A DNA stretch of 64,000 bases from Pseudomonas sp. G.S.17 (GCF_038096165.1 NZ_CP151076.1:2849501-2913500); one strand, 5' to 3'; positions 19,011 through 27,781 are shown, counted from the stretch's first letter. Numbers and translations: made by a program. Notes: generated by a model from the letters alone, not told the origin.

Positions 19011-19869
19011 TGCCGAACACGTCGGTTTTGCCCCGTGGTTGCTCAGCGGTCCGGCATTGCTGGTGTTTATCGCACTCTTGCTGGTGCCGCTCTTGCTGAC
19101 GGCGGTGCTGTCGCTGAATCTGTTCAGCGACACCGGAAGCGTAGTTTCGGGCTACAGCCTGGGCAACTACATCGAGGTGTTCAAGGACGGCTATTTCCAC
19201 GAGATATTCCTGCGCACTGGCGGCATGGCGCTGGCGGTTACGGTGTTCTGCGTGCTGCTCGGTGTGCCGGAAACCATCATCATTGCGCGCATGGCGCCGC
19301 GCTGGCGTTCGTTGTTTCTGCTGGTGGTGCTCGGCCCGCTGTTGATTTCGGTCGTGGTGCGCACGTTGGGCTGGGCAATCCTGCTGGGCAACAACGGCCT
19401 GATCAACGACGCCTTGCAGGCGCTGGGCATTACCGATCAGCCGATAAAGATGTTGTTCACCCAGGTCGGCGTGATCATTGCCCTGACGCACGTACTGGTG
19501 CCGTTCATGGTGATCGCGGTGTGGGCGACCTTGCAGCGTCTGGACCTGCAAGTGGAGTGGGCCGGATTGTCACTGGGTGCCTCACGGTTGACCGTGTTCC
19601 GGCGGATCATCCTGCCGCAGATCATGCCGGGCATTCTGTCCGGTTCAATCATCGTCTTCGCCCTGGCCGCATCGGCCTTCGCCACCCCGGCGATCATCGG
19701 TGGTCGGCGCCTGAAAGTGGTCGCAACGGCGGCCTATGACGAGTTTCTCGGCACCCTCAACTGGCCCCTCGGCGCTGCCATCGCAATGCTTTTGCTGGTG
19801 GCGAATCTGATCATCATTCTGGGTTGCAGCAAGCTGGCCGAGCGCCGCTTCAAGCAAGTCTTCGAGTAG
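18997..19869 (+). CDS. ABC transporter permease, PotB-type
   Basis: The first inner-membrane channel subunit (290 aa) with six hydrophobic segments. The EAA loop is VEWAGLSLGASRLTVFRRIILPQIMPGILSG, the contact site for the ATPase. ATG 18997 is preceded by GGGAGG; the open frame extends upstream but lies inside the ATPase gene. It overlaps the ATPase by 14 bp and is followed after 6 bp by the second permease, as expected for coupled translation. Confidence 0.9.
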   Translation: MARYDAEHVGFAPWLLSGPALLVFIALLLVPLLLTAVLSLNLFSDTGSVVSGYSLGNYIEVFKDGYFHEIFLRTGGMALAVTVFCVLLGVPETIIIARMAPRWRSLFLLVVLGPLLISVVVRTLGWAILLGNNGLINDALQALGITDQPIKMLFTQVGVIIALTHVLVPFMVIAVWATLQRLDLQVEWAGLSLGASRLTVFRRIILPQIMPGILSGSIIVFALAASAFATPAIIGGRRLKVVATAAYDEFLGTLNWPLGAAIAMLLLVANLIIILGCSKLAERRFKQVFE

Positions 19870-19875
19870 GCCGCC

Positions 19876-20673
19876 ATGCACAAGAACGGATTTTTCTCGC
19901 AGCTTTATCACGTGTGTTTCGTCGCCTTCATCGTCGCCCCCTTGCTGGTGGTCATGGCGATGGCATTTACCAGCAAGGGCTATTTGTCGCTGCCCACTGA
20001 CGGTCTGTCGTTGCGCTGGTTTCGGGCGTTGCTGGAAAACCAGGAAATGCTCGACGCCTTCACGCTGTCGATCAAGCTGGGCCTGGCCTCGGCGACCATT
20101 GCGGCGTTGCTGGCGATTCCTGCGGCATTGGCAATCAGTCGATACGAATTTCCCGGACGCGGCGCGTTGACCGGCTTTTTGCTGTCGCCGCTGATGATTC
20201 CGTCGGTGGTGCTGGGGATCGCGTTTCTGCGCTTTTTCTCGCTGGCGCAGATTGGCGGATCGTTCTGGGCGTTGACCTTGACCCACGTGATCGTGGTCCT
20301 GCCGTATGCACTGCGCCTGACGCTGGCGTCGACCATCGGCCTTGAGCGCGATATCGAACAGGCGGCGTTGTCGCTGGGCGCCAGTCGCTGGACCGCGTTC
20401 TACCGGGTGGTGCTGCCACGTATCCGCACCGGTGTGATCGGCGGCTGGATGCTGGCGTTCATCCAGAGTTTCGACGAGTTGACCATGACTGTATTCGTCG
20501 CCACGCCGGGCACCACGACCTTGCCGGTGGCAATGTACAACCAGATTTCCCAGACCATTGATCCACTGATCACCGCCGTCTCCACGGTGCTGATCGTCGG
20601 CACCCTGCTGTTGATGCTGGTGCTCGATCGCATGGTGGGTCTGGATCGGGTGTTGATTGGAGAGGGCAAATGA
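19876..20673 (+). CDS. ABC transporter permease, PotC-type
   Basis: The second inner-membrane channel subunit (265 aa) with six hydrophobic helices. The EAA motif is IEQAALSLGASRWTAFYRVVLPRIRTGVIGG, followed by the PotC-family segment AFIQSFDELTMTVFVATPGTTTLPVAMYNQI. It overlaps the next gene, an FAD oxidoreductase, by 4 bp (ATGA). The transporter and the catabolic enzymes are therefore one transcription unit. Confidence 0.9.
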   Translation: MHKNGFFSQLYHVCFVAFIVAPLLVVMAMAFTSKGYLSLPTDGLSLRWFRALLENQEMLDAFTLSIKLGLASATIAALLAIPAALAISRYEFPGRGALTGFLLSPLMIPSVVLGIAFLRFFSLAQIGGSFWALTLTHVIVVLPYALRLTLASTIGLERDIEQAALSLGASRWTAFYRVVLPRIRTGVIGGWMLAFIQSFDELTMTVFVATPGTTTLPVAMYNQISQTIDPLITAVSTVLIVGTLLLMLVLDRMVGLDRVLIGEGK

Positions 20674-21812
20674 GTCAGGACCTCAATAGCGTCACGCAGT
20701 CCGACGTGATCGTGATCGGCGGCGGCCTGGTCGGTACGGCGGTGGCTTACGGGCTGGCACGCAGTGGTGTGGACACGGTCGTGCTGGACCAGGGCGACGA
20801 CGCGTTTCGCGCATCACGCGGCAATTTCGGTCTGGTCTGGGTGCAAGGCAAAGGCCACGACTTGCCGGACTACGCGCGCTGGACCCGCTCATCGGCGACG
20901 CGCTGGCCGGCCCTGGCGCAAGTGCTGCTGGAAGACAGCGGCGTCGATGTGCAACTGCGGCAACCGGGTGGATTTCACATGTGTTTCAGCGACGAAGAAT
21001 TGCTGGAACGGCAGTCGCGGTTGCAAACCCTGCAGGACGCGCTGGGTGATTATCCTTATCAAATGCTGGATGCCGCTGAGCTCAAGGCGCGCTTGCCGTT
21101 GATTGGTCCGGCGGTGATTGGTGCCAGCTACACGCCTCAGGACGGGCACGTCAATCCGTTGAAATTGCTGCGCGCCTTGCACACCTCGGCTCAGGCCAAA
21201 GGCGCGCGGTTGCATGGTGGCGTGCAGGTCGAGCGCATTGATTGCGCGCCTGGCGAGTTCCGCGTCACGGCAGGACAACGGCGCTTTATCGCGCCGCGCA
21301 TCGTATTGGCTGCCGGCCTCGGCAATCCGGGGTTGGCGAAGCAAGTCGGCCTGCACGCGCCGGTTGCGCCGAATCGCGGTCAGGTACTGATCAGCGAACG
21401 CGTGCGGCCATTTCTCGATTACCCGACCATCAACGTGCGCCAGACCGACGAAGGCACGGTGCAGCTAGGCGATTCGATGGAGGAGGTCGGTTTCGATGAC
21501 GGCACCTCCACTGAGGTGCTGGCTGCTATCGCCAGACGCGGGGTGTCGACGTTTCCACTGCTGCGTGACGTGCGCCTGATTCGCGCCTGGGGCGCGTTGC
21601 GGGTCATGAGCCCGGACGGTTTTCCCATCTATCAGCAATCCGCCGCGCACCCCGGCGCGTTCGTGGTCACGTGCCACAGCGGCGTGACCCTGGCCGCCGC
21701 CCACGCGTTGCGCATTGCGCCGTGGATCAAGGGCGGCGCGCAGCCCGACGAGCTGGCGGTGTTTACCGGCGAGCGTTTTCTAACCGACAAGGTGTTTTCC
21801 CATGCGCACTGA
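20670..21812 (+). CDS. FAD-dependent amino-acid/opine oxidase, DAO family (HcnC/OoxB-like)
   Basis: A flavoenzyme of 380 aa with the N-terminal dinucleotide fold DVIVIGGGLVGTAVAYGLARSG. The DAO-family fold follows (GGFHMCFSDEELLERQ, PQDGHVNPLKLLRAL) and ends with WGALRVMSPDGFPIYQQ and GVTLAAAHALRIAPWI. Together with the next two genes it matches the three-part organisation of hydrogen cyanide synthase HcnABC and of opine and proline dehydrogenases, where this subunit oxidises the C-N bond. The substrate cannot be read from sequence. The start overlaps the permease stop. Confidence 0.83.
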   Translation: MSQDLNSVTQSDVIVIGGGLVGTAVAYGLARSGVDTVVLDQGDDAFRASRGNFGLVWVQGKGHDLPDYARWTRSSATRWPALAQVLLEDSGVDVQLRQPGGFHMCFSDEELLERQSRLQTLQDALGDYPYQMLDAAELKARLPLIGPAVIGASYTPQDGHVNPLKLLRALHTSAQAKGARLHGGVQVERIDCAPGEFRVTAGQRRFIAPRIVLAAGLGNPGLAKQVGLHAPVAPNRGQVLISERVRPFLDYPTINVRQTDEGTVQLGDSMEEVGFDDGTSTEVLAAIARRGVSTFPLLRDVRLIRAWGALRVMSPDGFPIYQQSAAHPGAFVVTCHSGVTLAAAHALRIAPWIKGGAQPDELAVFTGERFLTDKVFSHAH

Positions 21813-22155
21813 TCCGCTGTTTCAACCCGTCATAAGCGAAGTCAGGGCGACGCGCACGGTGAACCTGACGTTCAACGAACAACCCTTGACCGTACCCGCT
21901 GGCACCAGTGTCGCGGCGGCGTTGCTGATGTCCGGCATCAATCGTTTCCGTGCGACGCCGGTGAGCGAAGCACCGCGTGCGCCGTATTGCATGATGGGCG
22001 TGTGTTTTGAGTGCCTGCTGGATATCGACGGCGTGCCCAATCGGCAAAGTTGCCTGATCGAGGTCGCTGAAGGCATGCGTATTCGCTCGCAGGAAGGCGC
22101 CCGCGACCTGATTTTCCAGGCGACGAATGTTGGCCTCATGGAGGTACAGTCATGA
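21802..22155 (+). CDS. [2Fe-2S]-binding small subunit (HcnA/SoxX-like)
   Basis: A ferredoxin-like subunit of 117 aa in the oxidase complex. The cysteines sit in APYCMMGVCFECLLDIDG and NRQSC, the ligand arrangement of the HcnA-type Fer2_4 domain. It should relay electrons between the two flavoprotein subunits. Its start overlaps the upstream gene by 11 bp and its end overlaps the downstream gene by 4 bp, consistent with equal production of the three subunits. Confidence 0.86.
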   Translation: MRTDPLFQPVISEVRATRTVNLTFNEQPLTVPAGTSVAAALLMSGINRFRATPVSEAPRAPYCMMGVCFECLLDIDGVPNRQSCLIEVAEGMRIRSQEGARDLIFQATNVGLMEVQS

Positions 22156-23528
22156 ACCTCGAAACCGTTGATGTGGTAGTGATTGGGGCCGGCGCGGCAG
22201 GCATGAGCGGCGCCGTGGCACTAGCAGGGTTGGGGCTGGGCGTGGTGTTGCTGGACGAGCAGGGCAGTCCGGGTGGGCAAATTTATCGCGGCATCACCCT
22301 GGCGCCGTTGTCGCGCCGGGACATGCTTGGCCCGGATTACGCCCACGGCAATCAACTGGCCCAGGCGTTGGCATCATCGACGGTGCGCTATGAGAAGGGC
22401 GCGGCGGTGTGGCAGGTTACCCGGGATCAACAGGTCAGTTACTTGCGCGACGGTCGCCTGCACACGCTGAACGCGAAGGCCGTGTTGCTCGCCACGGGCG
22501 CCATGGAACGGCCGTTTCCGATTCCGGGCTGGACGCTGCCGGGAGTGATGAGCGCTGGCGCGGCGCAGATCCTGTTGAAAAGCTCGGGTCTGGCGCCCAG
22601 CGAACCGGTGGTGCTGGCGGGCTGCGGGCCGCTGTTGTACCTGCTCGGCTGGCAATACCTGCGCGCCGGTGTGCCGATCAAGGCGCTGGTTGATACCACC
22701 CGGCCGGATGATTACTGGCGCGCACGGCGTCATCTGTTTGCCGCGTTGCGCGCCTGGCCGTATCTGCGCAAAGGGCTGGATTTGATGCGCTGCCTGCGCG
22801 TGGCGGGCATCGCTCATTACACGGGTGCTGAACAACTGGCGGTTGAGGGCGAGGAGGCCGCGACGGCGCTGACGTTCACCGCTGCCGGAAAATCCGTACG
22901 CATCGCCAGCCGTTGTGTGCTGCTGCATCAAGGCGTAGTGCCCAACATTCAATTCAGCCAGTCGCTGCGCGCCGGGCATGGATGGGACAGCGACCAATTG
23001 TGTTTCAGTCCGGTGGTCGACGCCTGGGGCGAGCTGGATGTGCCGGGCGTTTATGTCGCCGGAGACGGCGCGGGGATCGGGGGCGCTCAAGCCGCCGCTG
23101 TGCAAGGGCAACTGGCGGCGCTCGGGATTGCTGCGCAGCTGGCCACCATCAGCACGGCGCAACGTGATCAACAGGCTGCACCGCTGCGCGCCAAGCTTGA
23201 GAGCAATCTCAGAATCCGGCCATTTCTGGACGCTCTGTATCAACCGAAAGAACAAAACCGCATCCCGGCGGACGACGTTATGGTCTGTCGCTGCGAAGAG
23301 GTTACCGCTGGTGATCTGCGCGGCTTCGTTGCTTTGGGCTGCGCCGGGCCGAATCAGGCCAAATCCTTTGGACGCTGCGGCATGGGCCCGTGTCAGGGCC
23401 GGATGTGCGGTCTGACCGTTACCGAAGTCATTGCCAAGGCGCGCGGCGTGTCGGCTGCGGAAGTCGGTTACTACCGGATTCGCCCACCGATCAAGCCCAT
23501 CACTTTGGGGGAGCTGGCCGGTGAGTGA
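22152..23528 (+). CDS. FAD/NAD(P)-binding oxidoreductase subunit with BFD-like iron-sulfur domain (HcnB/OoxA-like)
   Basis: A 458-aa flavoprotein with an N-terminal GAGAAGMSGAVALAGLGLGV dinucleotide fold, the pyridine-nucleotide segment PVVLAGCGPLLYLLGWQYL and the FAD-closing segment GVYVAGDGAGIGGAQAAAVQG. The C-terminal cysteines CRCEEV, FGRCGMGPCQGRMCG mark a BFD-like [2Fe-2S] domain. It is the large subunit of the HcnABC/opine-dehydrogenase-like complex. GGAGGT precedes ATG 22152. It overlaps the next gene by 8 bp. Confidence 0.87.
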   Translation: MNLETVDVVVIGAGAAGMSGAVALAGLGLGVVLLDEQGSPGGQIYRGITLAPLSRRDMLGPDYAHGNQLAQALASSTVRYEKGAAVWQVTRDQQVSYLRDGRLHTLNAKAVLLATGAMERPFPIPGWTLPGVMSAGAAQILLKSSGLAPSEPVVLAGCGPLLYLLGWQYLRAGVPIKALVDTTRPDDYWRARRHLFAALRAWPYLRKGLDLMRCLRVAGIAHYTGAEQLAVEGEEAATALTFTAAGKSVRIASRCVLLHQGVVPNIQFSQSLRAGHGWDSDQLCFSPVVDAWGELDVPGVYVAGDGAGIGGAQAAAVQGQLAALGIAAQLATISTAQRDQQAAPLRAKLESNLRIRPFLDALYQPKEQNRIPADDVMVCRCEEVTAGDLRGFVALGCAGPNQAKSFGRCGMGPCQGRMCGLTVTEVIAKARGVSAAEVGYYRIRPPIKPITLGELAGE

Positions 23529-24702
23529 GTCAAGCCGTCGTCAGGGCGACGTATTGGTCATCGGCGGCGGCATTCACGGGCTGAGCACCGCATTTCATCT
23601 GGCTCAACGGGGCGTCAAGGTGACGGTTCTGGAGGCTGAATATTGTGGCCGTCACGCTTCCGGGGTTAACGCTGGCGGCGTGCGCACGTTAGGCCGACAT
23701 ACGCCTGAAATCCCTTTGGCGCTTTCGTCCCGGGATCTTTGGCATGAACTGAAGCATGTGCTGGGCGACGATGGCGGCTTCGTGCCCAGCGGCCAGTTGA
23801 AACTGGCGGAAAACCCGGCTGAGCTGGAGGAATGCAGGCAGCGTGTCGAGCACTTGCAGGGTTTGGGGTTCAGCCATGAAGTGCTGGTCGACCAGCAGCA
23901 GGTGTTCGACATTATTCCCACCGTGGCCCGCCACATCGTCGGCGGCATCTGGGTAAAAGACGACGGTTATGCGGTGCCTTACAAGACCGTGACGGCCTTT
24001 CGGCTGGCGGCAGAGAAACTTGGCGTTCAAGTGCATGAAAACTGTGCCGCGCTACGTATCGAGCAGACTGGCAGCCAGTGGAAAGTCACCACCGCGAAGG
24101 CTGTATTCAGCGCCGAGCATCTGGTGGTCACCGCCGGTGCCTGGGCGGGGGAGTTGGCGGCCCAGGTGGGCGAAGCGGTGCCGGTGCATCCAGAAGGCCT
24201 GATGTTGATGGTCACCCACCGGGTCGCGCCGTTCTGCGCGCCGGTCTTGGGGGCAACGGGCAGGTCGCTGTCATTCAAGCAATTCGCCAACGGCACGGTG
24301 GTCATCGGCGGCAAACTGATTGGCGGGCTGGATTTTGCGGCGCGTCACGGCGAAGTCGATATGACCCGGCTCGGCACCAGCGCGCGCACGGTCACCGATC
24401 TGTTTCCGCACCTCAAACACCTGGGCGTCAATCGTGTCTGGGCGGGTGTCGAAGCGTTCACGGCCGATGACTTGCCGGTGATTGGCGCCAGTCGCAGGGT
24501 CAGCAACCTGAGTTATTCCTTCGGCTTCTGCGGCAGTGGCTTTCAGATGGGCCCCGGCACCGGCAGGCGTCTGGCCCAGCAGATTATGGGCGAACACTCC
24601 GACATCAATCTCGATGCTTTCGCCATCGACCGTTTTGACAAAGCAGCGGCAATAACGCCGCTGATGCCTCTGCAATCCGCTTCAACCATCCCGCAACATT
24701 GA
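23521..24702 (+). CDS. Second FAD-dependent oxidoreductase, DAO family
   Basis: A separate 393-aa DAO-type oxidase related to sarcosine/glycine oxidase beta-like proteins. It has DVLVIGGGIHGLSTAFHLAQRG at the N-terminus, then CGRHASGVNAGGVRTLGRH and RVWAGVEAFTADDLPVIGA. GTG 23521 was chosen because GGGGGAG (23507-23513) precedes it and the fold begins there; the frame runs upstream inside the previous gene. It is a second oxidase in one operon, so either two steps or two related substrates are handled. Confidence 0.83.
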   Translation: MSESSRRQGDVLVIGGGIHGLSTAFHLAQRGVKVTVLEAEYCGRHASGVNAGGVRTLGRHTPEIPLALSSRDLWHELKHVLGDDGGFVPSGQLKLAENPAELEECRQRVEHLQGLGFSHEVLVDQQQVFDIIPTVARHIVGGIWVKDDGYAVPYKTVTAFRLAAEKLGVQVHENCAALRIEQTGSQWKVTTAKAVFSAEHLVVTAGAWAGELAAQVGEAVPVHPEGLMLMVTHRVAPFCAPVLGATGRSLSFKQFANGTVVIGGKLIGGLDFAARHGEVDMTRLGTSARTVTDLFPHLKHLGVNRVWAGVEAFTADDLPVIGASRRVSNLSYSFGFCGSGFQMGPGTGRRLAQQIMGEHSDINLDAFAIDRFDKAAAITPLMPLQSASTIPQH

Positions 24703-24711
24703 GGAGTTCAC

Positions 24712-25065
24712 ATGCTGGAAATTACACGTATCGAAACCAATCAGCGCATGAGCCGCGTCGTTCAATGCAACGGCTTCACCTTTCTCGGCGGCCAGACCGC
24801 CACCGACCGCACCCTGGACATCAAAGGCCAGACCGCGCAGGTGCTGGAGAAGATCGACAACTTTCTCGCCAAGGCAGGGCTGGATAAAACTCGTATTCTC
24901 AGCGCGCAGGTCTGGCTGTCGGACATCGAGGCCAACTTTGCCGGAATGAACGAAGTCTGGGACGCCTGGGCACCGCAAGGCCATGCGCCTGCTCGGGCAA
25001 CCGTTGAGTCGCGTCTGGCGGCTCCGGATTTGCTGGTGGAAATCACCGTGGTTGCAGCGGGCTGA
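24712..25065 (+). CDS. RidA-family enamine/imine deaminase
   Basis: A 117-aa RidA (YjgF/YER057c/UK114) protein that hydrolyses reactive enamine or imine intermediates. Family segments are VVQCNGFTFLGGQTA, the helix TAQVLEKIDNFLAKAG and APARATVESRLAAPDLLVEI; the arginine in this last segment is the catalytic one. AGGAG precedes ATG 24712. As last gene of an operon of amine and amino-acid oxidases it fits well, because those enzymes release imines. Confidence 0.92.
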   Translation: MLEITRIETNQRMSRVVQCNGFTFLGGQTATDRTLDIKGQTAQVLEKIDNFLAKAGLDKTRILSAQVWLSDIEANFAGMNEVWDAWAPQGHAPARATVESRLAAPDLLVEITVVAAG

Positions 25066-25159
25066 GTCGCACGCCATTCTTCTCAAAGCCTCGTTCGGTG
25101 ACTGTGCCGATTCGAGGCTTTGATCTGCTCCGTTAAGCTTTCGGCGCTGTCAGCTCATC

Positions 25160-25465
25160 CAGTTGCCCCCATCAACGTTGTAGGTTTGGGCAAATCCTTC
25201 ATCGGGCCCGCGCAGGGTTTGCAACGCCTGGTGCTGTTCTTCCAGTTGCTCAACACTTTGATGAGCGCATCCAAAAGGCGTTCGACTATCTGCAAAACGA
25301 ATTGACTGGCGACATCAGACTTTCGGTTATCGCCGATCGGTTGAGCATGAGCGAGCCTGGATTCTCACGGTTTTTTCAAACGAGTCACCGGCCACGGCTT
25401 TATCGATCTGATGGGTAAGCTGCGGGTCCAGCGCGCATGGCTTACGCCTTGCCAGAAAGCAAGTA
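25160..25465 (+). pseudogene. AraC-family regulator remnant with frameshifts
   Basis: Pieces of an AraC-type regulator can be followed in changing frames. First comes KSFIGPAQGLQRLVLFFQLL, then RIQKAFDYLQNELTGDIRL and VIADRLSMSEPGFSRFF. After a further shift near 25378 come KRVTGHGFIDLMGKLRVQRA. These are the linker and double helix-turn-helix of the family. At least two frame changes and no intact start make it non-functional. It lies downstream of the RidA operon and before tRNA-Cys. The boundaries are approximate. Confidence 0.6.
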
Positions 25466-25561
25466 ACCTGAAACCGGCAATCGATACAGCAGGTCGATTG
25501 CCGGTTATTCCTGACCAACTTGATCATTTACGGCTGACTTGTATTTTTTTCATGGCATTCC

Positions 25562-25590
25562 TTGACATGCCCGCCGAACAAGTACAAAAT
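25562..25590 (+). promoter_or_regulatory. Sigma-70-type promoter, probably of tRNA-Cys
   Basis: TTGACA at 25562-25567 is a perfect -35 box, with CAAAAT at 25585-25590 after 17 bp. It points toward the tRNA-Cys gene about 130 bp downstream and there is no coding region between them. Confidence 0.5.
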
Positions 25591-25717
25591 TGCGTCCATT
25601 CCTGATTCGGGAATACGAAAAACCCTATAGATTTCAAAGGGTTGGAAGCCAATAGCTGGTTATGGTTTCCGGACAAGTTTATATGCATTGAATGCTTGTT
25701 AAGCATTTGATGTTTGA

Positions 25718-25791
25718 GGCCGAGTAGCAAAATGGTTATGCCGCGGATTGCAAATCCGCTTACGCCGGTTCGATTCCGACCTCGGCCTCCA
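25718..25791 (+). tRNA. tRNA-Cys (anticodon GCA)
   Basis: A 74-base cloverleaf. The acceptor stem is GGCCGAG/CTCGGCC, the discriminator is T and the 3' CCA is encoded (25789-25791). The anticodon stem-loop GGATTGCAAATCC places GCA at 25750-25752, and the T-arm contains GGTTCGATTCC. The small D-arm suits tRNA-Cys. A phage-type integrase remnant lies just downstream, so this tRNA was probably an attachment site. Confidence 0.97.
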
Positions 25792-25801
25792 CTATTAAAA
25801 A

Positions 25802-25833
25802 CCCCGAAGACTCACGTCTTCGGGGTTTTTTTT
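25802..25833 (+). terminator. Rho-independent terminator after tRNA-Cys
   Basis: CCCCGAAGAC (25802-25811) and GTCTTCGGGG (25816-25825) form a perfect 10-bp stem with loop TCAC, followed by eight T (25826-25833). Confidence 0.95.
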
Positions 25834-25888
25834 GGGGTTTGGAAAAGGGAACGTACCAAAACTTTTGGGCATGCGTACCAAAACTTTC

Positions 25889-26694
25889 CTATTTCGTGGG
25901 GCTTGCGATGGCGCCAACGCGGCGATAAACCCGCTCGGTTATACCCTCCTTTGAGTGCCCCAGCAGGCGGCTTGCGTCGCCGACATCGATGATCTCCGAT
26001 GCGGCCTTTGGACGGATATCCCTGAACTGGAATTGCAGAATGCGCGTTGCCAATTCACGGGCTCCTGATACCAACGCTTCATCCGCCGCGTTCTGCCGTG
26101 TTTCCGCCCATCGGTTGCGCAACATCTCCCAGGACAACCGCAAGCCGTATCGATTGACGATGAAATAGGGAGACGGATGTTTCGCATTGCGCTGCATGAT
26201 CTGATCTGATCGAGCAATTGGCCCAGGCTGCCTCGTTCGACACCATTATTCAGATGGATCCGTAGCCGCTTGCCTGTTTTGCCCTGACTCACCAATAGGT
26301 AATCGCCAGCAATGTCGTCACGCCGCATAGCTAAAACGTCGGCAGGACGCTGTCCGGTCAGGTAAGCCAAGTCCATGGCGTCTTTCAGCTCTTGGGGCGC
26401 TTTCTGGTAGACCGCACCCCATACTTCATCGTTGGCGTAATAGTGGCGTGGCTTTTCTTTGTTTTTGCGCACTCCCAGGCACGGATTTTCCTTGTTGGTC
26501 AGCCCCCATTCGCGCGCCGTGTTGAACACATGGGAGAGCAGGGCGATCTCCCTATTAGCTCTGGTCTTAGCTGATCGGCTGTCGCGATATTGGGCAATCA
26601 TTGATGGCGCGATTGAGTCGATAGGCGCCTCATCGAACACGACCCGCAGCTGACGTAGCTCTGCATGGTTATCGCGTTGCGTGCGGTTGGCTTT
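25889..26694 (-). pseudogene. Phage tyrosine integrase, frameshifted and truncated
   Basis: A leftover of a tRNA-targeting prophage integrase. The upstream part reads HAELRQLRVVFDEAPIDSIAP, REIALLSHVFNTAREWGLT and YLTGQRPADVLAMRRDDI with the first catalytic Arg. The downstream part reads DIRPKAASEII and RLLGHSKEGITERVYRR with HxxR-like and Tyr regions. The two parts are in different frames. At 26200-26215 the + strand reads ctgatctgatctgatc; removing one 5-bp unit restores LLDQIMQRNAK and the whole frame, so a 5-bp duplication broke the gene. The N-terminus stops near 26695, where tail-gene sequence begins. Confidence 0.82.
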
Positions 26695-27027
26695 TTTGGG
26701 GATTATCTGCCGCAGGTATCGAAGGAGGGCACTTGGCTACTGCAGAAAGGTGAAAGGGTCGTCGATGGGCGCACTAACCGTGACCTCAAACAGTTCCTCA
26801 GCCAAGCCCCCGAGGCCGCCAATCAAACCGGGTCCGCGCCGCAGATCAACATCATAGTCAATGGCGATGGCAGCGGTGGCACGGTTGACTCTGCCCAAGG
26901 CTACGAAGCGATGGGGCAGGCGCTGCTGGCCACCGTCCGCGCGGAAATGCCGAAGATCGCGCGTGGGGTGATCGTCAGCGAAAAAGGGCAGAACGGGTTG
27001 CTGGATCCGAGTAATCGGCGGGTGTAG
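26695..27027 (+). pseudogene. Phage tail tape-measure protein, C-terminal remnant
   Basis: The last ~110 residues of a lambda-like tail tape-measure protein: GDYLPQVSKEGTWLLQKGERVVDGRTNRDLK followed by INIIVNGDGSGGTV and a short basic end. Full proteins have many hundreds of residues, so nearly all of the gene is missing. The sequence begins where the opposite-strand integrase fragment ends, which marks a large internal prophage deletion. Confidence 0.72.
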
Positions 27028-27044
27028 CGTGCAGCGCTGGAACT

Positions 27045-27443
27045 TCAAATAAGACGCTGCATGCCTGCTGTCTTGGCTGCTTTGATATCGAAAGTCACCG
27101 TGTGGTCGCAACCCGCAGCGTGAGCGGAGCGTTCAATCAGGCAGTCGGCGAAATCGGCATTAGAGTCAGTGAACTTTCGCAATGCTTGCCAGACTGTCTC
27201 GGCATTTTCCAGCTTTAGCTCACGTGTGCGCAGCAGCATTTCCAGCACGACGATGATCTCGGCTTTACTGGATTCATATCGGGGGCTTTGCAGTACCCAT
27301 ACCAACTCCACGACCGTCACCATTGTGATGAAGCCCGGAGAAGAAACCGTCAGCGACTCAATCGACTCGGATGCTTTGGCTGACTGCTTCGCATCATCCT
27401 GAGCGACGTAACGGACTAAAACGTTGGTATCTAAACCTATCAT
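27045..27443 (-). CDS. vapC: PIN-domain toxin VapC
   Basis: A ribonuclease toxin of 132 aa. The PIN-domain acidic residues are visible: Asp5 in GLDTNVLVRY, Glu46 in TVVELVWVL, Asp in NADFADCLI and Asp in VTFDIKAAK. VapC toxins cut tRNA or rRNA and are held inactive by the partner. It overlaps vapB by 4 bp, antitoxin first, as usual. The pair lies in opposite orientation between two tail-gene remnants, as a moron-type insertion would. Confidence 0.9.
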   Translation of the reverse strand: MIGLDTNVLVRYVAQDDAKQSAKASESIESLTVSSPGFITMVTVVELVWVLQSPRYESSKAEIIVVLEMLLRTRELKLENAETVWQALRKFTDSNADFADCLIERSAHAAGCDHTVTFDIKAAKTAGMQRLI

Positions 27444-27682
27444 TCAGCTCTTGATCCCTGCTCTGCGATTGCTTGATTCATGTCTTCGATGCTTACGGGC
27501 TTGGCCGGCTTGCGGATCAATCCCTTGAGATCTTTGACCGAATGCGTGGCCGCCATGATGGCAAATTTACCTTGTCCCAGATCGACGAACTCAATCCGGT
27601 CTCCGGTATCGAGACCGAGCGATGCCCGAACTTGTGCGGGGATAGTGATCTGGCCCTTGGAGGTTACAGTAGCTGTGGCCAT
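27440..27682 (-). CDS. vapB: AbrB/MazE-type antitoxin VapB
   Basis: An 80-aa antitoxin with an N-terminal swapped-hairpin DNA-binding domain (TVTSKGQITIPAQVRASLGLDTGDRIEF) and a C-terminal toxin-binding tail (VKDLKGLIRKPAKPVSIEDMNQAI). It should neutralise VapC and repress the operon. Inverted repeats suitable as operators lie just upstream at 27707-27781. Confidence 0.9.
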   Translation of the reverse strand: MATATVTSKGQITIPAQVRASLGLDTGDRIEFVDLGQGKFAIMAATHSVKDLKGLIRKPAKPVSIEDMNQAIAEQGSRAE

Positions 27683-27706
27683 TTTTTAACCCTCTTAATG
27701 AATTTT

Positions 27707-27781
27707 CCTTACTTTGAGGTAAGGGGTGTGCGTAATCAAGTGGGAATTTACACTTTAAGTGTAATTAACACGGAAAGTGTT
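27707..27781 (-). promoter_or_regulatory. vapBC control region with three inverted repeats
   Basis: CCTTAC/GTAAGG (27707-27712, 27719-27724), ACACTT-T-AAGTGT (27750-27762) and AACAC-GGAAA-GTGTT (27767-27781) lie directly before vapB. Repeated dyads upstream of a toxin-antitoxin operon usually bind the antitoxin or its complex with the toxin. Confidence 0.5.

Noticed and set aside
22374..23255. A 293-codon minus frame opposite the HcnB-like gene
   Set aside because: Antisense shadow with Arg/Gln/His-rich composition, no ribosome binding site, inside an unambiguous gene.
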